This document shows positions 17,273 through 26,228 of a DNA stretch of 64,000 nucleotides, in pieces. The stretch's first letter is position 1; each line of letters starts with the position of its first letter. Made by a program: the position numbers and the translations under genes. The notes below the pieces were generated by a model. It searched no databases, was not told where the DNA came from, and saw only the letters and a program-made list of their open reading frames with translations. This stretch comes from Thermoleophilia bacterium (GTDB lineage: Bacteria > Actinomycetota > Thermoleophilia > RBG-16-64-13). The stretch is taken from assembly GCA_027493445.1 (NCBI GenBank), contig JAOSKU010000001.1:1701314-1765313 (forward strand). Reading direction: 5' to 3'.

Positions 17273-18921
17273 TCATCCCTCCCTGATCAGCTTGGGGATG
17301 TTCCGCAGGAACCAGTCGCCCGAGCGGGACGACCACCACGGTTGGTTGCGGATGCCGAGATCCTCGGCCACCGCCGAGGCCGCGTTATACCCGGGCGCCA
17401 TCCAGGAGAGCGCCAGAGGCCACACGTTGTTCGACATGTAGAGCCCCTGCACGGGCATGCGGTAGGGCATGCGGTCGAGGTACCACTGGTCTTCGGAGAA
17501 GTCACCCCCGATAACCTGGCCGTACACAGCCACCGGGTTGTAGCGCCACAAGTCAAGGGGAGTGTAGTAGGCGTGGTCGAGCATCTGCTCCTTGAAACCC
17601 GGAGCGAGCTCCTCGAAGAGGTCGTCCCGCTGGGCCTTGAGCTCTTCCTTGACGTCGTCCCAGTGGTCGAGCCCCTTGCCTTCCCGGCGCCAGTGAAGAG
17701 GCATGGCCTCCTCACAGCGCACCGCGAGGTAGCCCTCGGGGGAGATCTGGGTGGGGTCGACCACCGAGAAGTCCAGGATCTCACCCAGGCCGCCTATCAC
17801 CCGGCTGCGGTCGCCGCTCGCGAAGGCCTCGTGCCACTCCTTGCAGTGCTCCCAGGAATCCCAGGCGCGGTAGAGCAGGTGCGCTTTCTGTATGGCCGGA
17901 TCGTAGTCCGCCGATTTCCAGCGCGGGTGGCCCCGCATGATCCAGTTGGACATGGTGGACGCCCGGAAGTCGGTCTTCCAGTACTTCATCTTCGCCCACA
18001 GCTTGGCGTCGACGGCCTTCATGACATCCTCGCCGACAACGTCCAGGGTCACCCTGGCCCCCAGATTGCTGATAACCGCTTTGCGCGCATACAGGGTCTT
18101 CTCCGTGGAGGCCGCCTCCGGACTCAGGTCCACTCCAATGGCGCGGCCATTGTGGACGATGATTCGCTCCACCGGACAGTTGCGCAGGACGGTCCCCCCG
18201 TCCTCCAGGAAGATGCGCGTCATGGCGTGCGCCAGGCTGTGGTTGCCGCCGACTGCCTGAGCGGAGGTGTAGACCAGGTTGAAGACGATGGTGGCCGCCC
18301 CCTGGCCTCTCGAGCCCACGTCGCCCATCAGGTTCAGCGACGGCAGCGTGATCAGGGTGCGCCGGGCGTAGTCAGATTCGAACGTGGTCTCGAGGAGCTC
18401 GAAGCCGTTCATGGTCTGGAAGTCGTCCAGGGGTACGTCGAAGACCCAGGCGGCGAACTTCCAGAGCTTCTCCAGGCGATCGGGCGTGGGAAGCGAGTAG
18501 CAGAGAAGCTCGTTGAACTCCGCGAGGTTGCCGACGACCCGGCTCTCGATCTTCTCGACCGTCTCCCCGTCGTTGGCCGAGTGGCGGCCGAAGCTCTCGG
18601 CCGTCTTGGCGGCGTCGTAGTAGACCAGGCAGTTCTTCCCGTCCCTGCCGGTGACGCCGAAGATGATGGGTGAGCAAACAATGCTGTAGCCGTAGTCGGC
18701 CAGGCCCAGATCGTCCCAGGCCGGTGCGGAGCCGGAGAAGTTGATGGCGGCATGGGGGCTGCTGATCACGTTGGGCCAGGGTTCGTTCGTGGGGATGAAG
18801 GTACCGAGCTCGTGCCGAGACTCGATGAGGGCGACGCTGGCTCCCGCTTTCTGCAGGTAGACGGCCGCCGGAATACCCCCGAGATGCCGCCACCCACGAC
18901 GATGACGTCATACTCCTTCAT
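17273..18921 (-). CDS. Phytoene-desaturase-like FAD oxidoreductase (2), frameshifted start
   Basis: The true start is probably ATG 18921: MKEYDVIVVGGGISG gives the FAD-binding motif, then the frame is lost at the five-C run 18876-18880. One more base restores GGIPAAVYLQKAGASVALIE and leads into the long frame that ends at 17273, for about 549 residues. Without that repair the dinucleotide motif would be missing. The C-terminus has GLYMSNNVWP...MAPGYNAASAV. It is only about as similar to copy 1 as to the others in the cluster, so the four flavoproteins probably have different substrates or form mixed complexes. Confidence 0.78.
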
Positions 18922-19165
18922 AGGTCCTCCCTTCGGGAAGCTGGCGGGAGCGGGCACTGCCCGGCTCCCAATCGCGCATGAATGCGCTCGAAGTCTGAGG
19001 TCCATCGGCTTCGATCCAAGCGACGCTCCTTTCTGCGAAGCATCACCGGACGCTCAGGACGGCAGGCACTCCCGTTCGACGAGGAAGACTGCGATTTCCG
19101 GCCCGTGCGGTCCGGTTCCCCCGCGATCGCTGTAGTTCGTAAGCTGGTGGTGAAGCTGGGGAGCT

Positions 19166-19208
19166 ACCCGTGCACCGAGAGGACGTAAACCCCTTGCCGT
19201 GCACGGGT
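19166..19208. repeat. Inverted repeat in a gene-free stretch (18922-19286)
   Basis: ACCCGTGCAC (19166-19175) and GTGCACGGGT (19199-19208) are perfect inverted arms separated by 23 bases. The 365 bases upstream of flavoprotein gene 2 hold no convincing gene, so this is a candidate leader structure or regulator site between the AOR gene and the last two flavoprotein genes. I see nothing else there. Confidence 0.35.
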
Positions 19209-19286
19209 CTACGAACCGACTGCTCGAAGCGTGCACGTCGAGCGGCCCGGTGACCCCATGATGGCGCCGTAGCGGCCGGGGGTCGG

Positions 19287-19421
19287 CTAGACGCCGGCGA
19301 ATTCGGGGGCGGCGCCCGCCACATCGACCGCGACGAACGCCAAGATGACCAAGACCAGCACCAACGTAACAGCGAAAAGGATGATCCCTTCGAGCGCGGA
19401 CTTCCGAATCGTGGCCCTCAT
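19287..19421 (-). CDS. 44-residue membrane peptide
   Basis: From ATG 19421 behind GGGAGGT the product is MRATIRKSALEG, then a hydrophobic stretch of about 20 residues (IILFAVTLVLVLVILAFVAV), then a short acidic tail ending EFAGV. This is a positive-inside single-span peptide. The good ribosome binding site and the position between the AOR gene and two flavoprotein genes suggest a real small protein, perhaps a membrane tether or subunit, but there is no homology evidence here. Confidence 0.5.
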   Translation of the reverse strand: MRATIRKSALEGIILFAVTLVLVLVILAFVAVDVAGAAPEFAGV

Positions 19422-19587
19422 CCCTCGCACCTCCCTTGCATCGGGGAGCGGCCGCGGACGGTCGGCGTCGCGACCGCGCGTGTTGCACATCTATGCTAGT
19501 ACTCCGCTCACCGGTGGTAAAGCCGGTCGCGGAATTCCCCCTGGGGAACCCGATCCGGTCTCCGGCTGGCTGTCGTCATCAGACGAC

Positions 19588-21498
19588 TCAGTCGAGTCCT
19601 AGCCGTCCCAGAGTGGCAGCGGTGGGACGACCATCGGCGTCGTAGCCCAAGGCGGCATAGTATTCGTCGACCACGGTGTCGGGCTCCCGGATGAGCTCGC
19701 CGCTGTTGGGGCCGGCCTGGACCAGGGGCTCGGTCAACATCCGGGAAGGCAACACATCATTCTTACGAGAAAACCCCTCCCGCAGGTTGAACTGCCGTTC
19801 CAGGGTGACGATGCGCTCCCCCAGCAACCACAGATGGTCGAGGTCGCCCAAGGGGTCGAGGCCGGTGGCGGCCCACAGGGTGCCGGCCAGGAAAGGCAGG
19901 TCCATGGCCGTGTCGGCGAAGTTGCAGAGGATGAGGGTCTCCTCGATGGCCTTGCGGATCTGGTTCCAGGCGATGACGTCGCCCTTGCCCGTATCGGCCT
20001 GGGGGTCGAGGGGGCGGGGCTCCTTGTAGGCCGAGATCTCCTGCCGGGCGTAGCCGTACATGTGGCTGCCACCGATGTTGCTGAGGGCGTAACCCATGCC
20101 GTGGGCCTTGGCCCCCCGGGGGTCGTAGGCGGGAAGCTCCAGGCCCTTGGCGTGCATGGCGTAGTGCGGGGCGTCGCCGCCCAGGGTTTCGGCGGCGCAG
20201 CGGGTGCCCTGGGCCAACAGGTCGCCGACTCCCTGGCGGAAGGCAATGCGGCGGATGAGCTCCAAGATGGTGGCGCTGTTCCCCCAGGTGAGGTCGAGCC
20301 CCTCCACGGCCGCCGGCGACAGCAGGCCGCCCGCTCCCGCCGGCCCCACCAGCCCCCGCTGTGCCAGCTCGAACAGGAAACCGATGGATACCCCCGTGCT
20401 GATGGTATCGAGGCCCAAGCGGTCGCACAGGTGGTCGGCGGCGATGATGGCCGCCGGGTCGACCAGACCTACCTCGGGTCCCAGGGCCCAGACCGACTCG
20501 TACTCGGGCCCCTCGCTCCACTCTCCGGCGAAGGGGCCGAAACGCACGTGGTGCACCTGGCCGCAGCGGGTGGCGCAGCCCCAGCAGGCGTGGTTGCCGG
20601 TCTTGAAGGCCTGGAAAGCGGCCGTGTCGAGGTTCTCCAGTCCTTCGAGCGTCGCCGTCTGGAAGTTCCTGGCCGGCAGCATGCCCAGGTAGTGCACCTT
20701 CTCGGTCATGGGGATGGTGCCGGCCGCGCGCATGTTTTCGAAACGCGGATGGGCCTTCATGCGTTCGTAGTGGTCCTGCACCAGCGCCTCGAAGGCGCGC
20801 GGGTCGGCGGCCTGGAGACGGCGGCGAGGCGGGACGACCACCAGGGCTTTGAGCTTCTTGGCCCCCATGACCGTGCCTACCCCACAACGACTGGCAGTGC
20901 GGGTGCCGTGAGTGATGGCGGCGTAGCGAACCAGGCGTTCGCCCGCCGGCCCGATGCAGGCTATCTGAGCGGCCGGGCCGTGGCGCCCGCGCAGTACCCG
21001 CTGGGTTTCCTGGGTGTCGAGGCCCCAGAGGTCGCCAGCCGGGACGAGCGCGGCTCGGATGGACCCCGGTGCTCCCGCCGAGGCGTCGAGCACCAGCACG
21101 CTCGGCTCCTCGGCGGCCCCGGTCAAGGCCAGGGCGTCGATACCCGCGAACTTGAGGGCGGCGCCGAAGGCGCCGCCGCAAACCGAGCGGGCCAGACCGC
21201 CGGTCAACGGGCTCCGGGTCATGACCATCCAGCGGCTGAAGCCCCGGGCTTTGGTGGCCCCCAGCGGGCCGGTGACGAAGAGCAAGGGATTACTGGGAGC
21301 CAGGGGGTCGGTGCCGGGCGTGCTCAGGTCGGTGAGCCAGCGGATGCCCCAGCCCCGGCCGCCGGCGTAGTCGCGGAGCCAAGACTCGGGTGGGGGCGTG
21401 GGCGCGCGCGACGCGCCGCCCGCAACCCGCAGCCCGGGGTCGTCGAGAGCCACCGCCAGCAGGCCGCCGGCGTAGGTGCCGGGAAGGGGCGGCCTCAC
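19588..21498 (-). CDS. Aldehyde:ferredoxin oxidoreductase-family protein (AOR 1)
   Basis: 636 residues. Family features: FVTGPLGATKARGFSRW near 75-90 (tungstopterin-binding N-domain), CIGPAGERLVRYA near 181, and the [4Fe-4S] ligands Cys305, Cys308 and Cys312 with Cys525 in LILCNF. It should oxidise an aldehyde to an acid, or reduce an acid, with ferredoxin. It overlaps the HD-domain gene by ATGA and has no ferredoxin gene next to it, unlike the two AORs further right. The N-terminus has a short Pro/Ala-rich extension before the first beta strands. The substrate is probably an intermediate made by the flavoproteins of this cluster. Confidence 0.9.
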   Translation of the reverse strand: MRPPLPGTYAGGLLAVALDDPGLRVAGGASRAPTPPPESWLRDYAGGRGWGIRWLTDLSTPGTDPLAPSNPLLFVTGPLGATKARGFSRWMVMTRSPLTGGLARSVCGGAFGAALKFAGIDALALTGAAEEPSVLVLDASAGAPGSIRAALVPAGDLWGLDTQETQRVLRGRHGPAAQIACIGPAGERLVRYAAITHGTRTASRCGVGTVMGAKKLKALVVVPPRRRLQAADPRAFEALVQDHYERMKAHPRFENMRAAGTIPMTEKVHYLGMLPARNFQTATLEGLENLDTAAFQAFKTGNHACWGCATRCGQVHHVRFGPFAGEWSEGPEYESVWALGPEVGLVDPAAIIAADHLCDRLGLDTISTGVSIGFLFELAQRGLVGPAGAGGLLSPAAVEGLDLTWGNSATILELIRRIAFRQGVGDLLAQGTRCAAETLGGDAPHYAMHAKGLELPAYDPRGAKAHGMGYALSNIGGSHMYGYARQEISAYKEPRPLDPQADTGKGDVIAWNQIRKAIEETLILCNFADTAMDLPFLAGTLWAATGLDPLGDLDHLWLLGERIVTLERQFNLREGFSRKNDVLPSRMLTEPLVQAGPNSGELIREPDTVVDEYYAALGYDADGRPTAATLGRLGLD

Positions 21499-22229
21499 GG
21501 CCCGTACGCCTCGGCGTCGCCGATGCCGTAGCCTGCAGGCGGCGAGACGTCGGGGGCCGGGTTCAGCCCGTACTCCTCACGCCGGGCGGCGAGCTCGGCC
21601 GTCGCCATCTCTCGAGCCGCCCCGGTGAGGAACCAGCGAGGGGCGCGCACGGCGATGAAGTCGTGCAGCTGCTGCGGGGTCAGGTCCCCCAGGATGCCGA
21701 GATTGAGGGGAAAGCCCAGGCGGCTGACGCGCCAGATCTTATCCGCATCCTTGACGATGGCCTCCTCCAGAGTGGCAGCCTCCGGCCGAGAGTCGTGACC
21801 GTCGACGATGCGGCAGATCTCGTCCACCAGCTCCGGCGGATAACCGCAATCCTCGAGCACCTGGCGGGCCAGCCGAGCCCCGGCCGTCTCGTGCAGGCGG
21901 TTGAGCTGGGCGTCACAGCTGCCGGGGCCGTAAGCCCGGCGCTGCTCCTCCTTGGGGATGGCGTGCCAGCCCAGGTCGTGCAGCAGGATGGCCGGCACGG
22001 CGATGCGAGCATCACCCCCCTCGCGCTCCAGGAGGTCCACCACGTACTGGCAGGCGATGCGGGCGTGGCTGTCGTTGGAGCGCGTGCTGAGGAAGGGCCG
22101 CGCCCGGTCGAAGATGTCCACGAACACCAGGGCGAGCCCCGGGGGCAGTCGGTCGTAAGTGCCGGGCAGCGGCCGGGAGACAGAGGCCCCTCCTTGCGCG
22201 CCGTCCCGCGGTACGCTCGGTCCGCTCAT
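21495..22229 (-). CDS. HD-domain phosphohydrolase-like protein
   Basis: 244 residues from ATG 22229. The HD metal site is visible: SHARIACQYV near 54, ILLHDLGW near 81-88, HETAG near 113 and KDADKIWR near 165, giving the H...HD...D pattern. HD proteins cleave phosphate bonds. In a cluster with a PEP-synthase-like phosphotransferase this one could remove a phosphate that the transferase adds, but that is inference. It overlaps both neighbours by four bases (ATGA), so expression of the three genes is coupled. Confidence 0.82.
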   Translation of the reverse strand: MSGPSVPRDGAQGGASVSRPLPGTYDRLPPGLALVFVDIFDRARPFLSTRSNDSHARIACQYVVDLLEREGGDARIAVPAILLHDLGWHAIPKEEQRRAYGPGSCDAQLNRLHETAGARLARQVLEDCGYPPELVDEICRIVDGHDSRPEAATLEEAIVKDADKIWRVSRLGFPLNLGILGDLTPQQLHDFIAVRAPRWFLTGAAREMATAELAARREEYGLNPAPDVSPPAGYGIGDAEAYGP

Positions 22230-23257
22230 GTACGGTGGTAGACGGAGCTCAGCAGCATGTCGATAAGATACTGGTTCTGCGAGCCTTCATCGGCGCCCTT
22301 GGCGATCTTGGCGGGCCGCGTCTGCACCACGCGCAGGCTGTCGGGCAGAGCGAAGTCGCGGTCGAAGACCCACTCGATGTCCTGGGGCTCTCCGTAGGCC
22401 GTCTCCAGCCGCTCGGCCAGCTTGACAATCTCGCGCAACTCGTCGTCGCTGACGCAGGAGCACGCTTGCAGCTCGGTTTCCACGGCCTGCCAGCTGGTGC
22501 CGTTGCCGTTGGGCAGCACGCACTCGGTCTTGGTGCTGATGGTGGACTGGATCTCGCCCGTGGTCCGGTCGATCACAAAATGGTCGGGGGTTATGGCTCC
22601 GCCCACCACGCCTTCGCCGAGGCCCCAGTTGGCCTCCACCAGCATCTTGTTGCGGTCGCCGGTGTTGGGATGGACCGACATGGCCACGCCCGAGCATTTG
22701 GCGTTCACCACCTTCATCACCGCCACGCCGATGGGGAAGTTTTCGATGGAAAGGCCGTTGCTCGCCCGGTAGGCCACCGCCTGATGGGTGAAGGAGCTCC
22801 CCCACACCTCGACGATCTTCGTGAACACCTGCTCGTCGCCGCGCACATTAAGGTAGGTCTCCATGGCTCCGGGCATGCTGGCCACACCCGACGAGCGCAC
22901 GGCTACGGGCAAATCGGGCCGGCCGACCAGGTCGCAGAGCCGCCCGTACTCCCGAGATACGTCGAGCTTCATGTCTTCAGGCAGCTCGTGGTTCTCCACG
23001 ATCTTGCGGACATGCCGGCTGTGCCGCTCATCCCGCGTCAGCTGCTGCCGGTTGACCGCCGCCACGTAGGCGCGGACCTCGCCGGCGGCCCCGGTTTCGT
23101 TCATGAAGCGGGTATAGGCGTCGACGGTCAGGGCAAAGCCGGGAGGCACCGGCAGGCCGGCACGGGTCATCTCCCCCAGGTTGGCGCATTTCTTGCCTAC
23201 CAGCTCGAACGAATCCTTGCTGAGCTCCTCGAACCAGTAGATCCACTTTTCGGTCAT
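22226..23257 (-). CDS. PEP-synthase N-domain-like ATP-binding subunit (phenylphosphate-synthase-like)
   Basis: 343 residues from ATG 23257 (GGAG upstream). It matches the N-terminal ATP-grasp domain of PEP synthase/PPDK: KKCANLGEMTRAGLPVPPGFALT (about 18-40), AVRSSGVASMPGAMETYLNVRG (about 118-140), and VMKVVNAKCSGVAMSVHP near 180. It ends near QTRPAK, the usual end of this domain, and lacks the phosphohistidine and PEP domains. The phosphohistidine domain is a separate gene just upstream (23361-25034). This split is the known design of phenylphosphate synthase in anaerobic phenol degraders, where ATP phosphorylates a hydroxyl group. The substrate here is unknown. Confidence 0.85.
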   Translation of the reverse strand: MTEKWIYWFEELSKDSFELVGKKCANLGEMTRAGLPVPPGFALTVDAYTRFMNETGAAGEVRAYVAAVNRQQLTRDERHSRHVRKIVENHELPEDMKLDVSREYGRLCDLVGRPDLPVAVRSSGVASMPGAMETYLNVRGDEQVFTKIVEVWGSSFTHQAVAYRASNGLSIENFPIGVAVMKVVNAKCSGVAMSVHPNTGDRNKMLVEANWGLGEGVVGGAITPDHFVIDRTTGEIQSTISTKTECVLPNGNGTSWQAVETELQACSCVSDDELREIVKLAERLETAYGEPQDIEWVFDRDFALPDSLRVVQTRPAKIAKGADEGSQNQYLIDMLLSSVYHRT

Positions 23258-23305
23258 GGTCGTTCTCCTACTCGGGTGGGTCGCCGGCCCGAAAGGCCCG
23301 GAGCG

Positions 23306-23340
23306 GCGGGGGCGCCGCGCCGCCGGCGCGGCGCCCCCGC
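23306..23340 (-). terminator. Hairpin between the two split PEP-synthase-like genes
   Basis: Two perfect 16-base GC arms (23306-23321 and 23325-23340) with a three-base loop. It has no T-run. It may lower the transcript level of the downstream gene or protect the upstream mRNA, so that the two subunits are made in unequal amounts. Confidence 0.4.
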
Positions 23341-23360
23341 AATCCCCACGCTTCGCCGCC

Positions 23361-25034
23361 TCAGTCGTTCAGGATGGTCACCGTGCCCATGTTGCCGTCC
23401 ACCCGGATGCGCATGCCGTCCTTGATCACCTTGGTGCCTTCGAAAACGTTCATCACCACCGGGATGCCGTACTCCCGCCCCACGATGGCGGCATGACTCA
23501 GGCTGGCGCCCCGGTCGACCACCACGCCGCCCAGCAGCGCGAAGACAGCGGTCCACGAGGGGTAGGTGGCCGGGGCCACCAAGATGTCGCCTTCCTCCAC
23601 GTTGATAAGGTCGGCGTCGGTCATGACCATGCGCGCCCGCCCTTCGACCACGCCTGGAGAGCCGCAGGTGCCGTACAGATCGGCCTTGAGCTCCGGCTTG
23701 GGTACGGGCAGGGAGCCCACGACCACTTTGAGCACCACCGGGTCGTTCGAGCGGATGAGGGTGCCCATGGCCTCCTCCAGGGTCACCCGGCCGATCATGG
23801 GCGGGTTCTCCTCCTCGGCCCAGGCGGCCCACTCCGCCCGCCGGTCGGCCACGACGTCGCGCAGATCGTGCCACTCGGGCGCCAGGGCCACCCGCCGGAT
23901 CTCATCGGGGATCAGGAAGAACACATCCTCCACCCGGTCCATGACGCCGGCCGCGACCAGCCGCTCGCCCCAGCCGACCAGCGCCCGCCGGACCAGGGCG
24001 TGCGTGTAGAGGTCGAGCCAGTGATTGTGCTCCTCGCTGAAGCTGCCCGACCGCTGAGCCAGACGCAGCAGCTTGGTGAACCAGCCGCGCTGCTCATCGG
24101 GGATCCCGTCCAGGAGCTCTTTCTCGGCCCGCTGTCGCTCGGCGCCAAGACGCGCTCGCTCGCGCTCGAGGTCGAAGTCGCCGCCCTTCTGCAGGAACTG
24201 GCGCACGCTCATGTACGCCGGCGCCGGATTCTCGATCCAAGTGGGGTTGATGAACTCGCTCATGCGTTGGCTGCGCCAGCCGTCCTCACTCAGGAACTCG
24301 CGGAAGTCCGCCAACCACAGCCGGCCGGCCTCGGTCTGCTCCAGAAGATCGCCCACTCTCTCGGGCGGGTTGTTCATGAAGAGGCTGTCGAGGCCCATCG
24401 CCTGGGCCTTCTTGCCGAACTCCCACAGCTTCTTATCGACCTGGAAGACCTTGTTGTCGAAGCCGGTCAGCACCTTGTGGAACTCGGGCGAGGAATCGTC
24501 GATGCCGAACATCTGCTTCATCATGGCTTCGAAGAGCATGTACACGCCGAAGACCACGTACATAAAGTAGAAGTGGATCTCCCACATGCGCCGGTTGAGG
24601 CGGAAGGCGTCTTCCATGTGGTCCAGCAGCTCGATGTTGGTGGCGCTGTCGATGTCGAAGGCCTTCAGGGTGCCGTAGTAGCCCTGGAGCTCGTCCAGGT
24701 GCTTCTGCCACACCGCGTCGTAGTCCTCGATGAAGGGCTCGAGCTGCTTGCGAAACACCTGCTCCCGGGCCGCGATCTCGCCAGGATCGTCCACCACCAG
24801 CACGGCTAGATACCCACCGCCGCGGTGCAGGCGCCAGTCCCAGCCCTTGCAGGTGGGGAGCTGAAGCTTCTGGGCCGCCCACATCATGCCGTGGCGGCAG
24901 TAATTGATCCAGCTCCAACCGAACATGGGCGTCCAGGGCGGCACCGAGTGCGTCCCGTCGAGGAACCAAGCGTCGTACTTCTGCAGGTCGGCAGTCTCAT
25001 CGAACTCGAAAGGCGTGATCTCGTACGTCCTCAT
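23361..25034 (-). CDS. PEP-synthase-like phosphohistidine subunit (phenylphosphate-synthase-like)
   Basis: 557 residues from ATG 25034 behind AGGGGG. The last 110 residues are a PEP-utilising mobile (phosphohistidine) domain: LVAPATYPSW near 470, then DRGASLSHAAIVGREYGIPVV with the active His at about 514. The first 400 residues are Trp- and Tyr-rich (YDAWFLDGTHSVPPWTP near 20) and would bind the acceptor. There is no PEP-binding TIM barrel, so it is not a classical PEP synthase. The size and His placement near the C-terminus agree with the large subunit of phenylphosphate synthase; its partner subunit is encoded just downstream. Confidence 0.82.
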   Translation of the reverse strand: MRTYEITPFEFDETADLQKYDAWFLDGTHSVPPWTPMFGWSWINYCRHGMMWAAQKLQLPTCKGWDWRLHRGGGYLAVLVVDDPGEIAAREQVFRKQLEPFIEDYDAVWQKHLDELQGYYGTLKAFDIDSATNIELLDHMEDAFRLNRRMWEIHFYFMYVVFGVYMLFEAMMKQMFGIDDSSPEFHKVLTGFDNKVFQVDKKLWEFGKKAQAMGLDSLFMNNPPERVGDLLEQTEAGRLWLADFREFLSEDGWRSQRMSEFINPTWIENPAPAYMSVRQFLQKGGDFDLERERARLGAERQRAEKELLDGIPDEQRGWFTKLLRLAQRSGSFSEEHNHWLDLYTHALVRRALVGWGERLVAAGVMDRVEDVFFLIPDEIRRVALAPEWHDLRDVVADRRAEWAAWAEEENPPMIGRVTLEEAMGTLIRSNDPVVLKVVVGSLPVPKPELKADLYGTCGSPGVVEGRARMVMTDADLINVEEGDILVAPATYPSWTAVFALLGGVVVDRGASLSHAAIVGREYGIPVVMNVFEGTKVIKDGMRIRVDGNMGTVTILND

Positions 25035-25236
25035 GTATCCCCCTAAGAAGTTTTGCGGTTCCCCAGCGCACCCCGCTCTGCCCCGCCTCGACGCGCGAAC
25101 CCCCGGCTGCTCCAGCCGGGACCTACCCCCTTCCGACCGTCCTTTCCTTCCAGCCACCTCCTCGCCGCCGCGCGGCTCCTGTCTCCCTGCCCGTGTCGAC
25201 CTGCCCGCCCAGGCTCCACTGGCCGGTGGTGCTGCT

Positions 25237-26172
25237 TCAGTTGAACTGCCGGCCTCCGTCGACGATGATCGTCTGGCCGGTGATGAACCCGCTCTCGTCC
25301 GAGGCCAGGAAGGCCACCAAGCCCACCACATCCTCGGGCTGCTGCGCCCTCTTGAGGCACCCCCGATCGACGCCGTAGCTCTCCGCTCCAGGGACCAAGT
25401 CCAGGCTGGCCGCGGTCAGGGTGAAGCCGGGCGCCACCGCGTTCACGCAGATGCCGTCGGGACCCAGCTCCTTGGCCATGACCCGAGTCAGCCCGATGAG
25501 CCCGCCTTTGCTGGCCACGTAATGGGCCCAGTTGGCCGAGCCACTCCAGAAGGTGGCCGAGGCGACGTTGACGATGTGGCCCTGCCTGCGAGCCCGCATG
25601 CCCGGGACCACCGCCCGGCTCACCAGCATGGGCCCGCGCAGGTTGGTGGCCAGGACGCGATCCCACTCGTCGATGGGGAGCTCCCAGAAGGGAGCCCGGG
25701 TGAGATCGCCATAGGCGGCCGCGTTGTTGACCAGCACGTCGATGCGGCCCAGGGCGGCCTCTACCTGACGGACCCCCGCCTGCACGCTCTCCCAGGACCC
25801 GATGTCGAGCTCGACGGCCAGGTGGTCGGCGGAGGCGAGGGCGGCCGGCGCGGTGGCGATCCTGGAGCCGGCGGCAGCCGGAGCGGCGGCGGTGCCGGTC
25901 GCGGCGCTCACCTCAGTCCCGGCGCCGGAGGCCGGGATGGCGGCGCTCCCAGCGCTCGGGCGGGCCGAGGCTCCGGCCGGCCCACAGGTGGCGCGCGTCC
26001 GGGCCTCTGCGGTCCAGGCCTTCAGCTCGGCCACCAGGGGTTCCAAGCGAGGCAGGCTGCGGCCGGCGGCGGCCACCACGGCTCCTTCCGCAACGAGCTT
26101 GCGGCAGAAAGCCGCGCCCAACCCGCCGGATGATCCGGTGACCAGGCAGACCTTCCCTTCGAGTCTACTCAT
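25237..26172 (-). CDS. Short-chain dehydrogenase/reductase with Ala-rich insertion
   Basis: 311 residues from ATG 26172. The NAD(P) motif TGSSGGLG lies at 12-19, VLVNNAAAYG near 148, catalytic Ser in VNVASATF near 200, and Tyr-Lys in YVASK near 216. Classical members are about 255 residues; the excess is an insertion at roughly 55-115 composed mainly of Ala, Gly, Ser, Thr and Pro, between the second and third strands. The insert looks like a flexible linker rather than a domain. It probably oxidises a hydroxyl group on the intermediate handled by the neighbouring flavoproteins. Confidence 0.88.
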   Translation of the reverse strand: MSRLEGKVCLVTGSSGGLGAAFCRKLVAEGAVVAAAGRSLPRLEPLVAELKAWTAEARTRATCGPAGASARPSAGSAAIPASGAGTEVSAATGTAAAPAAAGSRIATAPAALASADHLAVELDIGSWESVQAGVRQVEAALGRIDVLVNNAAAYGDLTRAPFWELPIDEWDRVLATNLRGPMLVSRAVVPGMRARRQGHIVNVASATFWSGSANWAHYVASKGGLIGLTRVMAKELGPDGICVNAVAPGFTLTAASLDLVPGAESYGVDRGCLKRAQQPEDVVGLVAFLASDESGFITGQTIIVDGGRQFN

Positions 26173-26228
26173 GGGGCCGTCCCCCCTCACGGCCGGTACG
26201 ACCCCCGGTCGTCCCACACCGCGTCCGG

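Noticed and set aside
19834..21531. Long plus-strand frame opposite AOR 1
   Set aside because: It is the mirror of a GC-rich coding frame; its translation is rich in Gly, Arg, Val and His without any family motif, while the minus strand encodes a clear AOR.
22226..25034. Gluconeogenic PEP synthase broken into two by a frameshift
   Set aside because: The order is reversed (phosphohistidine gene first, ATP domain second), each gene has its own start and ribosome site, and the PEP-binding barrel is absent.
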